Positions 34,831-44,656 of a stretch of 64,000 nt of DNA are shown piece by piece. The notes below the pieces were generated by a model. That model made no database searches. It had not been told where the DNA came from and was given only the letters and a program-made list of their open reading frames with translations. This stretch comes from Congeria kusceri (Eukaryota > Mollusca > Bivalvia > Myida > Dreissenidae). The stretch spans positions 1,189,501 through 1,253,500 of the forward strand of contig CM051026.1 of the NCBI GenBank assembly GCA_027627225.1. Reading direction: 5' to 3'. A program made the position numbers and the translations under genes. Numbering within the stretch: the first letter of the stretch is position 1; each line of letters opens with the position of its first letter.

Positions 34831-36752
34831 AGCTCACCTGAGTACAACGTGCTCATGGTGGGTTTTTGTGATTGCCTTTTGTTTGTCATGCGTCGTGCGT
34901 CGTCAACATTTACCTAGAGGCCACATTTATTGGTCAATCTTCATGAAACTTGCCCGGAACATTTGTCCCAATGATATCTTAGAAAGGTTCGGACTGGGTC
35001 ATGTGGGGTCAGAAACTAGGTCACTAAGTCAAATTGAAGAAAAAGTTTGTGAACGCATATCTTTTGCCCAATCAACATGAAACTTGCTCAGAACATTTGT
35101 TCTAATGATATCATGGCCGAGTTAGAAAATGGCTCCGGTCCTTTGAAAAACATGGCTGCCAGGGGGCGGGGCAGTTTTCCTTATATGGCTATTGAAAAAG
35201 ATAATGAACACTCCAAAAGTCACATTTTTTGCCCAATCAACATGAAAGTTGCTCAGAATATTTTTTCTTATATCTCAGCCGAGTTCGAAACCAGTTCCAC
35301 TCCGTTGAAAAACATGGCTGCCACGGGGCATGGCGGTTTTCCTTATATGGCTCTATTGAAAACTTTAAAAAGTTTGTGAACACTCTAGAGGCCACATTTA
35401 TTGCCCAATCTTCATGAAACTTGCCCAGAACATTTTTCCAAATGATATCTCGAACGTTTTCGAAACTGGGTCATGTGGGGTCAAAAACTAGGTCACTAGG
35501 TCAAATTGAAGAAAAAGCTTGTGAACACTCAAGAAGTCACATTTTTAGCCCAATGAACATGAAACTTGCTCAGAACATTTGTTCTTATGATATCTAGGCC
35601 GAATTCGAAAATGGTTCCGCTACGTTGAAAAACATGGCCGCCAGAGGGCGAGGCAGTTTCCTTATATGGCTATAGAAAAAGTTTGTGAACCCTCCAAAAG
35701 TCACATTTTTTGCCCAGTCAACATGAACCTTGCCAGAACATTTGTTCTTATGATATCTCGGCTGAAGTCGAGAATGGTTTTTGCTACATTGAAAATAAAC
35801 GGCAGCCAGGGAATGGGGCAGTTTTCCTTATATGGCTATATTGAAAACTTTAAAAAGCTTGTGGACACTCTAGAGGCCACATTTATTTGCCACTCTTCAC
35901 GAAACCTGCCCAGAACATTAGCTCTAATAATATCTTGAACGAGTTCGAAACGTGGTCATGTGGGGTCAAAAACTAGATCACTAGGTCATATTAAATAAAA
36001 AGCTTGTGAACACCCTAGAAGTCATATTTTTTACCCCAATCTTCTTAAACTTACTCAGAACATTTGTTTGAATAATATCTCAAACAAGTTTGAAACTGGG
36101 TCACCTAGGGTCAAAAACCAGGACTCCAGGATGATATCTCAGATAAGTTTGAAACTGGGTCAAGTGGGGTTAAAAACTAGGGCCCCAGGCCCAATAGAAG
36201 AAAAAAATTTGTGAACACTCTGTAGACCACATTAATAGCCCAATCATCATAGAACTTGCTTAGAACATTTGTCCCAATGATATCTCAGACGGGTTCAAAA
36301 CTGGGTCACGTGGGGTCAAAAACTAGGTGACGAGGGCAAGTTGAAGAAAAAACTTGTGAACACTAGAAGTCAATTGTTTGCCCAATCTTCTTGAAACATG
36401 CTAATAACATTTATTTGAATGTTATCTCGGATGAGTTCGAAACTGGGTCATGTGGGGTAAAAAATTAGGCCACCAGGCCAAATTAAAAAAAAGCTTGTGA
36501 ACACTCTAAAGGCCACATTTATAGGCCAATCTTCACAAAACTTGCTTTGAACATTTGTCGCTATGATATCTGCAACAATTTCGAAACCAGATGACATAGG
36601 GATTAAAAGCTAGGTCACCAGGTCAAATTGAAAATAAAGCTTGTGAACTCTAGAAGCCAAATTTTTAGCCGAATATTCATGAAACTTGCTCACAACAGTT
36701 AAGTTCCTTAGACCCTCAGGTGAGCGACCTAGGGCCTTGTGGCTCTCTCGTT
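34831..36752 (+). mobile_element. Array element, AGCTCACCTGAG family, both ends present
   Basis: The start AGCTCACCTGAGTACAACG forms a hairpin with GTGCTCATGGTGGG after a T run. The right end carries CTCAGGTGAGC (36715-36725), inverse of GCTCACCTGAG (34832-34842). A hairpin AGGGCC-TTGT-GGCTCT and CTCGTT follow. The core mixes two unit types. One has GAACACTCTAGAGGCCACAT, CATGAAACTTGC and GGTCAAAAACTAGGTCACTA. The other has TTGAAAAACATGGCYGCC, GGGGCAGTTTTCCTTATATG. Confidence 0.88.
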
Positions 36753-37172
36753 AATATTTGTTATCTGTTATCTAACATAAAAACATTTTATAAACAAGTC
36801 ACAAACCATATATTCTGAGTGTGAATAAAATTTTGATTATTTCACCTTTGTCTTTGAGTTTATTTATAAACATTGAAAACACATATGTGATTGCTGCTAT
36901 ATTGTTGTTTGACAAGGTATTAATATTCAGATAATGATTACCTTAAAGGGACCTGTTCACAGATTGACGAATTGACAATTGTTCAACTTTTTGTCACTGA
37001 TTCCAAAAATAAAAGAACAGTGTATACAAAGGAGCAAAATAACGCTATGGACCTAGAAATACACTGTAATAACGGTTTTAGTTTAAACGATGGACTAAAT
37101 AGGAGTGTTTCTGTTAATTTCGTTGAAATTGTTGACCACACGTGGAACACTTACATGAAGTAAATAATGCAA

Positions 37173-37243
37173 GTCGGACTGGCCGAGTGGTCAAGGTGAT
37201 AGCCTTTTAATCCGGCGGTCCCAGGTTCGAACCCCGATGGGAC
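37173..37243 (+). other. tRNA-like module inside the TIR element
   Basis: The A-box region is TGGCCGAGTGGTCAAGG and the B-box is GGTTCGAACCCC. The anticodon-arm region AGCCTTTTAATCCGG does not make a normal 5-bp stem with a 7-nt loop, and the acceptor ends pair only partly (GTC/GAC). It is therefore a degenerate, probably non-functional tRNA-derived sequence carried by the mobile element. Confidence 0.65.
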
Positions 37244-37540
37244 AAATTTTTTAGCTCACCTGAGCACAACATGCTCATGGTGAACTTTTGTGATCGCCTT
37301 TTGCCAGTCGTGAATCGTTCCTTGTAAATATTAACCTTGTCAACATTCTAGAGGCCAAATGTATTGCCCAATCTTCATGAAACTTGCTCAGAACATTTGT
37401 CCTAATGATATCTCGGAAGAGTTCGAAACTGGGTCATGTAGTGTCAAAAACTAGGTCAAGTTGAAAAAAGCTTGTGGACACTCTAGAAGTCACATTTTTT
37501 GCCCAATCAACATGAATCTTGCTCTGATCATTTGTTTTTG

Positions 37541-38616
37541 TCTCACCTGAGCACAACATGCTCATGGTGAGCTTTTGTGATCGCCTTTTGTGCGTCTTGT
37601 TGTGCGTCGTTAACATTTACCTTGTGAACACTTTAGAGGCAACATTTATTGGCCAATCTTCATGAAACTTGGTCACATTTGTCCCAATGATATCTCTGCA
37701 GAGTTTAAAACTTGGTCATGTGGGGTCAAAAACTAGGTCACTAGGTCAAATTAAAGAAAAAGCTTGTGAACACTAGAAGTCACATTTTAGGCCCAATCAA
37801 CATGAATGTTGCTCAGAATATATGTTCTGATGATAACTTAGCCGAGTTCTAAAATGGTTCCGCTCCGTTAAAAAACATGGCCCCCAAGGGGTGGGGCAGT
37901 TTTCCTTATATGGCTATATTGAAAAAATTTAAAAGCTTGTGAACACTCTTGAAATCATATTTTTTACCCAATCTTCTTGAAACTTTCTCAGAACATTTGT
38001 TTCAATAATATCTCGGTTGAGTTCGAAACTGGGTCACGTGGGGTCAAAAAATAGATCACCAGGCCATATTGAAGAAAAAGCTTGTGAACAATAGAGGCCA
38101 CATTTGTAGCCCCAATCATGAAGAACTTGCTCAGAACATTTGTCCCAATGATACCTGAGATGAGTTCAAAACTGGTGGGGTCAAAAACTTGGTCACTAGG
38201 GCAAATTGAAGAAAAAGCTTGTTAACACTGAAAAAGTGACATTTTTTGCTCAATATTCTTGAAACTTGCTCAGAACCTTTGTTTCAAAAAAATGATATAT
38301 CGGACGAGTTTGAAACTAGCTCATGTCGGGTCAAACTAGGTCACCAGAACAAATTTAAGAAAAAAACTTGTGAATACTCTAGATGCCACATTTATAAGCC
38401 AATTATCATGAAATGTGCTCAGAACATTTGTCCAAATGATATCTGAGACACATTCGAAACCAGGTCACATTGGGTCATAAGCTAGGTCACCAGGCCAAAT
38501 TGAAAAAGAAGCTTGTGAACCCTCTCGAGGCCACATTTTTTGCCAAATCTTCTTCAATCAGAACAGTAGTTCTTTAGCCCCTCAGGTGAGCGACCTAGGG
38601 CCTTATTACTCTTGTT
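37541..38616 (+). mobile_element. Inner array element nested in the outer one
   Basis: It starts TCTCACCTGAGCACAACAT with the hairpin GAGCA ... TGCTC ATGGTGAGC. It ends with CTCAGGTGAGC (38581-38591), GACCTAGGGCC and CTCTTGTT. The outer unit is cut inside the phrase CATTTGTT|ATGATATC, so left and right halves of one unit flank the inner element. This is a whole-element insertion, not array expansion. Confidence 0.85.
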
Positions 38617-39487
38617 ATGATATCTCTGCTGAGTTTGAAAATGGTTCCTCTCCGTTAAAAAACATGGCCTACAGGGGCGGGGCAGTTTTCCTTATATGGC
38701 TATAGAAAAAGCTTGTGAACACTGTAGCAGTCACATTTTTTGCCCAATCATCATGAATCTTGCTCAGAACATTTGTTCTTATGATATCTTAGCCGAGTTC
38801 GAAAATGGTTCCGCTTCATTGAAAAACATGGCCGCCAAGGGGCAGAGCAGTTTTTTTTATATGGCTATAATGAAAACTTTAAAAAGCTTGTGAACACTCT
38901 AGAAGCCACATTTATTGCCCACTCTTTATGAAACTTTCCCAGAACATTTGTTCTAATGATATCTTGGACGAGTTTGAAACTGGGTCATGTGGAGTCAAAA
39001 ACTAGATCACTAGGTCAAATTAAATAAAACGCTTGTGAACACACTAGAAGTCATATTGTGTACCCAATCTTCTTGAAACTCGCTCAGAACATTTGTTTCA
39101 GTAATATGTCGGACGAGTTCACTAGGGCAAATTGAAAAAAATGCTTGTGAACACTCTAGAGGCCACATTTGTAGCCCAATCGTCAAGAAACTTGCTCAGA
39201 ACATTTGTTCCAATGATACCTGAGATGAGTTCAAAACTGGTGGGGTCAAAAACTAGGTCACTAGGGCAAATTGAACACTCTAGAAGTCACAATATTTTTT
39301 AAACTTGTTCAATGATTTCACGGACGATTTTGAAACTAGCTTATGTCGGGTAAAAAACTAGGTCACCATGACAGATTGAAAACAAAGCTTGTGAATACTC
39401 TAGATGCCACATTTATAGCCCAGTCGTCATGAAACATGCTAAGAACATTTGTCCAAACGAAATCTGGGACATGTTCGAAACTGGTCA

Positions 39488-39866
39488 ATTTTTTCCTATA
39501 TTTTTGCGAAATTTGGTCAGTCACGCACCTGAAATTGGTCCGTGAACAGTATATCAAGAACCTATATGTTGATTTTTTTCTCGCTCACTTCGATCGCATG
39601 AAACTTAAATACTCCGATTAGTGTTAGGTCATAGCATACATGTCTCAGTTGCCAATTGATGAGCATTAACATGTTTAGCAAATAATTTGTTCATTAAAAC
39701 ACAAGCTGAAAGACTTATCAGGCTAGAATATGATCCCATATTTTTATTTTAATGAAGTATTTTTACCATAAAATTCCTATATTTTGTCAAAAAAATCGTC
39801 AAAAAGTCCTATATTTTAGGTTAAAATATTCCTATATTGTTGCTATATTTTCTGTGAAACTTGGTT
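39488..39866. repeat. TCCTATATTTT-rich insertion in the array
   Basis: Array phrasing stops after GTTCGAAACTGGTCA and resumes at GAGGTCAAAAGCTAGGTCAC. Between them TCCTATATTTT or TTCCTATATTG recurs five times or so, with TTTTTGCGAAATTTGGTCAG. The type is unknown; it resembles the low-complexity CCTATTTTT repeats seen in many animals. Confidence 0.55.
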
Positions 39867-40139
39867 GAGGTCAAAAGCTAGGTCACCAGGCAGAATTGCA
39901 AAAAAAAGCTTGTTAACACTCTAGAGGCCACATTTTTAGCCGAATCATCATAAAACTTGCTCAGAACAGTACTTCCTTAGCCCCTCAGGCCTTATGGCCC
40001 TCTTGCTTTTCTTTTCTTTCTTTTTTCTAAATATTATACTTGAGCTTTTTAATTCCGATGCTTAAATCTGTCAAGTTAAGACATTTAATTGCATACTTCA
40101 AAAAATGCGAAAAATATGTGAACAAGTCCCTTTAATTAC

Positions 40140-41261
40140 ATGCTGTTCAAGTAGCATATACTAAAAATGATCGTGTGATCATCAATAAGTGTACTCGGCC
40201 AATACACCATCTTTGTACTTGTGAATTGTAATACGCAGTTTACTGGTAAACAGTGCAGACGAAACACAACCATATGACTTGGCGTTATTGGTAGTGTACT
40301 TGTAGATGTGGAATAACACGTTAGATGTTAATTCATTTTATTTCACGGTGGTCTAGTTTGCACTGATTTTGCAATCCGATCTTTAAGACCCTATGTTGAA
40401 ATACTGTTTTTTGTTGAGCCCGTCTGCCGTCAGCTCGATTTAGTTGCCACAATGGCAGTTTGGTGTATGTGTGTGAATGTGTGCGTCCGTCCATCTGATC
40501 TTGTCTGGATTGTAACTTCCTCATTCATCAGGCAATTTTAAAATAAGTTGCTTCCTTGACAACAGGCTCAAAATGTTGCAACAGGCATCTAGTTTACTTT
40601 GCGGACAAATGTTGGGTTATGTTTCATGCAGTTTGAGTACATAACAAGTGGGCCTTTGATAAAGTGAAATATTATTTGAAATATTATTTTTTCCAATATT
40701 TTTGTGAAATTTGGTCAAATAGGTCAAATGCACCATGTTGTAATAATGGGGCGTGTGTTGAAGGGGAGACGATGATGATTATGATGATGATGATGATGAA
40801 ATTTTATACACATTATTGATTTTAAGTTTGTGATACCTGTAAAATCAAATATTGCCGCATCTCAATAGTACATTTTTACAGTAATCAAGCGCATCTAATC
40901 AATTAAAATAAACGTCTTGAAGCAACCCTAGGTGTGTTTGAGCCGAACAAACATAACTTGCGTGACAACCGGAACTGGGACCAATACTTTAAGCCAAAAA
41001 AATTCGACCAAACTTCAACCCTTATTAATTCAAGCGAAACAACATAAATATATATATACAAATATATAGCAATACAATATTATTCACTAAAACGAGAAAT
41101 TCGATACAAGTTCAAGTTATCTGGAGTCCACTGTAGTTAAATACTTATCAAATTATGTATTTCCCATTAATCATTACATTATCGTTGAGGCTGTGTCCGA
41201 TAATTCAGGTTGCCATTGTCCTTGTATGCAATATGTCACTATAGGGAGAGATTGTGTACCT
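40140..41261. other. Intergenic, no gene seen
   Basis: AT-rich except for a short (GAT)n tract at 40771-40799. No exon recognised. Confidence 0.4.
40771..40799. repeat. (GAT)n microsatellite
   Basis: GATGATGATT ATGATGATGA TGATGATGA with one interruption. Confidence 0.9.
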
Positions 41262-41333
41262 GCCACGTTAGCTCAGTCGGGAGAGCACTCGCCATGTAGG
41301 CGAGAGGTCCCGGGTTCGAGTCCCGGACTGGCT
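41262..41333 (+). other. tRNA-like sequence, probably a SINE head
   Basis: The 72 nt have exact cloverleaf spacing: D arm GCTC/GAGC, anticodon arm CTCGC/GCGAG with loop CATGTAG, and T arm CCGGG/CCCGG with TTCGAGT. Two faults argue against a working tRNA. Position 33 is A instead of the universal U, and the acceptor pairs at only four of seven positions. The anticodon slot would read TGT. The downstream GCACAGTGTCCTCACCTGTG resembles molluscan SINE bodies, so a tRNA-derived SINE is favoured. Confidence 0.7.
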
Positions 41334-42234
41334 GCACAGTGTCCTCACCTGTGAAACCACAGTAACAAAATGTGCACTGTAATGAAAGAAATTGTATTGT
41401 TATAAGATTTTTGGCAGAAACATGTAGATTTGTGTAAACAAAATTTTGAATAAATGTTTTGTTTAGGCTTTCTGAATATTATTGCAGCATGACCTTCTAG
41501 ATGTTATGTTTTATTTTCAATCTGCACCACTTGATATCTCTTGATATCTCACAACCAACCTGAAACACAGCGTCATGTAATTGTAAACACTGCACTATAA
41601 GGATTAAATATAGTTTTGACCTTAACCCTCATCTCTTGTACACATACTTGAACAATGACAAATATGTATGTGTTATTTGAAAATGTTCATGTGCATGGCT
41701 ACAAACCTAGTAGAGGTATCAGAAAGAAACCATTTTGGTCTACACCACATTAAAATTGTTATAATTATTATAACATGTGAGTGCAAAAAAACACAACCTT
41801 GTTTAAACAAGGGAAATAACTCATTTTACCTGTTTACCATAGTAACACAATGGTTATCTCCCTTGCTACCATTGAGAGGTAGTTGTGCCTAATTCTGAAC
41901 CCGTACCCTTGTTAATGTTGCAAGGCAATCATGGTTCGCTTGTTGTTCATTCTCACATTGAGTCCGTTGTACAAGCTGTCTCATATAATGCCAAAAAACA
42001 TCATTCTTATTAACTCGGCTCAGGTTTTGAAACTCTTGTTCAGTACGTTTTTTTTTTTTTATTGTGCTCTGTATACGCTTTCTATTTCATTGCCTTTGAC
42101 AGGCCTGTTTGAATGAGCTAACAACCAATTTACCAGTAATGTAGTAGGTTGTACACACTTAAAACTATACTGTTTTATTGTAAGAATGTGACTTTGTGCA
42201 GTGCAAGTGGGAAGACACGTGATGTGAACCTGAA
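41334..42234. other. Intergenic with SINE body and small inverted repeat
   Basis: The first 100 bp or so may be the SINE body. CAAGGGAAATAACT (near 41808) and GGTTATCTCCCTTG (near 41852) form an inverted pair of the AAGGGAGATAAC type common in molluscs. No gene seen. Confidence 0.4.
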
Positions 42235-42905
42235 ACAGCTTTAATCTGGAATACTTTGACCCGTTGGAAGCAGCAAAACATGCATTGCAAATAGCAGTCT
42301 TGCAGGGATTGGAAATGAGTCACTCATAAACACTGACAGCAGTCTCTAGCTTCAGCTGCCAAAGAACTCAGTTTTCAGAAACTAAATAATCACACTTGTT
42401 TGGTCAATCATGGGTGACTCTTACTCATCGGAGTGAAGTCACATGTGACAACTATTATTCTTATATAAATAATGTAAATTAACAGCATATTTATTGCATG
42501 ACATTGTAAATTTGCCAAACTTGACGTAATCAATTTATTTCTTGTGTCAGATCTTGAGAATCATGTAAAGCTAAATGAAAGAGCTAGTAATTGTAAGAAA
42601 CCAAATTTGAACAAAATGATGTCAGTACAAATCTGTCCTACTGCATCATGTATAGAGTCAGACAAGATACATTTGGATTGACAATTAAGAATTGTTTTGA
42701 CCCTGTCAAGTGTGCCATATTGGTTATTTCAGCTGGTTTCTGAAAACTGAGTTCTGCTGCAGCTGATGTTAAGGGGCATTGACAGTGTTCATGTGTTGTA
42801 TTTTCTGCCCGAGAACAGTCTCAATCAAGCCACCCCCATATGATGTGTGTAATGGATGTTGTGTTGCTTTGGTTCAACCAATGTGTTCCAAATCAGAGAT
42901 GGTTT
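42235..42905. mobile_element. Fold-back element with about 160-bp arms
   Basis: The left arm 42235-42385 (GGAATACTTTGACCCGTTGG, GAACTCAGTTTTCAGAAAC) is mirrored by the right arm 42731-42905 (GTTTCTGAAAACTGAGTTC, GGTTCAACCAATGTGTTCC). The loop between has no frame. A third, single-armed copy lies at 49780-49950. It directly precedes the 43-49 bp satellite, and the second copy is also followed by units of that satellite. Confidence 0.7.
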
Positions 42906-42929
42906 TTTTTCAGACGTTTGTGTAAAAAA

Positions 42930-43440
42930 ATGTGAGAAAGTCCATTTCGTGGGTAGAGCCAGTTCTTGGTGTCTACCAGGAAGACCATTTCCTAAGTATA
43001 AACAGTTGATTGTGTCTGTGTGAAAATAATTTTCTGGGTATTGCCAGTACTTGGTGTCTATGAGAAAGTCAATTTCCTGGGTAGAACCAGTAACGGTACT
43101 TGGTGTTTATGAGAAAGTCAATTTCCTGGGTAAAACCAGTACCGGTACTTGGGGTCCATGAGAAAGTCAATGTCCTGGGTAAAACCAGTACTGGTACTTG
43201 TTGTTTATGAGAAAGTCAATTTCCTGGGTAGTCAGTTCTTGGTGTCTGTGAGAAAGTCAACTTTCTGGGTAAAACCATTACCAGTACTTGGTGTCTATGA
43301 GAAAGTCAATTTCATGGGTAGAACCAGTTCTTGGCATCTGTGAGAAGGTCCATTTCATGGGTAGAACCAGTTCTCGGTGTCTGTGAGAAAGTCCATTTCC
43401 TGGGTAAAACCAGTTCTTGGTGTACAAGCGCTGGATAATT
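42930..43440. repeat. Satellite with 43-49 bp units related to a SINE segment
   Basis: About ten units of TGAGAAAGTCAATTTCCTGG then GTAGAACCAGTACTTGGTGT, with or without a 6-bp TACCGG-type insert. The same motif occurs once in the SINE at 23841-24036, once at 57105-57215 and about twice at 50530-50620. Open frames on both strands here arise from the repeat. Confidence 0.88.
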
Positions 43441-44541
43441 TTTTTTATTTTCCATAGTGTTAAATTAATCCTGTGCTTGGCATTTAAGACATTTGTTATC
43501 AAGAAGGGGAATTTCATTGAAGGCAATTAACGGGGAGTATTGACAGCAGGTCTACAAACATTTGCAAAAACAACGTTCATTTACAGATAATTGATATATA
43601 ATGATTGTTAAATTTTATGTCTATGATTATTTTAAGGTTTTTTTTTGTATCTACAACTGACTATTATTTTAAAAGTAAGGTATTGTCATGGATGACCCTT
43701 AGTGACATGGGTAAATTAGTTTTGGTAGTATAATTGTATGAATGTAATGTACCATTACACAACATGCATGACATTCACGAATCCATAAAGCAACAGAAAT
43801 GTTCTTTTGTCACTAATTAAACAATATATTGAAATAAACTGGAAAGTATATTGTTTTAATGTTATAATAAAAACCAATACAGTAAAATAGTTTCATATTT
43901 CTAAGAAGTACAGACTACAGTCAATATTCACCTTTAATAACTTTTCTGCTATGTTTCACTGCATTTACATTTTGTACGAGATTTGTTTCACACGTCAGAC
44001 TAAACAAATATTATTTTAATCGCATTGTCCTGGGATCGATTGTTGATAGATCCAAGGGATTTCAATAATGCAGACTCCTGCGCACTCCTGCATGTTGACA
44101 AAAGCACTTTGCAATTTACACGGTTTTGACTCCAGAAATAAGTCTGCCTTGCGCCAGTTTGACACATTGTTTACCATTGATCAACTTAAACTTTACTGAC
44201 AATCTTAACATTTAATACTCAAGAGTATGAATTAGATTTGAATTTTTTTTTAAGTCAGATGAAGTATACTACATACCGAATAAAAATATGCGGTAAAAAT
44301 GTGTTCATTACGCAATTTATTATGAAATCAAACAAAGTACAACAATTACATGTATTCAAAAATCAAAGGACTTGGGTCGATAAGGGCCGATTTGGGCCCA
44401 TAAAATTGACGATTGTTTAATTTCATTTACAAACAATACCAATCATGCCTGTAGTTGGATCATGATGCGCGGAACGTTCGAACAGCGTGCGTTTCTTCGA
44501 AAACAACGATTTTTGTCAATTTTATCACTTATGTTGTAAAA
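43441..44541. other. Intergenic, no gene seen
   Basis: AT-rich with no recognised exon or element. Confidence 0.35.
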
Positions 44542-44656
44542 TTTAACTATCAGCGCATGTGAGTACCACAACCATTTTTCGAAGAGACATGTAATTGTAA
44601 TCAGTCTTTTTGTTGTGTTATTATTTTTGTGGTACTCGCATGCGCTGTTGGTTAAA
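44542..44656. repeat. Inverted repeat with 30-bp arms
   Basis: TTTAACTATCAGCGCATGTG and AGTACCACAA (44542-44571) are mirrored by TTGTGGTACT and CGCATGCGCTGTTGGTTAAA (44627-44656), with few mismatches and a 55-bp loop. Likely a MITE remnant. Confidence 0.7.

Larger units (their letters stand above)
37253..40007 (+). mobile_element. Outer array element, AGCTCACCTGAG family
   Basis: It starts after a T run with AGCTCACCTGAGCACAACA and continues to 37540, where a second complete element interrupts it. It resumes at 38617 in the middle of a unit (ATGATATCTCTGCTGAG). The right end is CCCCTCAGGCCTTATGGCCC then TCTTG, with the TGAGCGACCTAGGG portion deleted. The core resembles 34831-36752. A further insertion sits at 39488-39866. 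Confidence 0.85.
36942..40134 (+). mobile_element. TIR element (TTAAAGGGACYTGTTCACA), host of nested insertions
   Basis: The left end CTTAAAGGGACCTGTTCACA is inverted at the right end as TGTGAACAAGTCCCTTTA. ATTAC flanks both sides (36937-36941 and 40135-40139), a candidate 5-bp duplication. A tRNA-like module lies inside at 37173-37243. Most of the present length comes from array elements inserted at 37253-40007. TTAAAGGGAC...GTTCACA elements with a tRNA-like interior are, as I recall, widespread in marine invertebrates. Confidence 0.8.

Noticed and set aside
37173..37243. Functional tRNA gene
   Set aside because: The anticodon arm cannot form a normal 5-bp stem with a 7-nt loop, and the sequence lies inside a TIR mobile element.
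41262..41333. Functional tRNA-Thr(TGT)
   Set aside because: A33 replaces the invariant U33 and the acceptor stem has three mismatches, so a SINE head is more likely.
42930..43440. CRISPR-like array of direct repeats
   Set aside because: Units are contiguous with no unique spacers, and the DNA is animal with introns and retroposons. It is a satellite.
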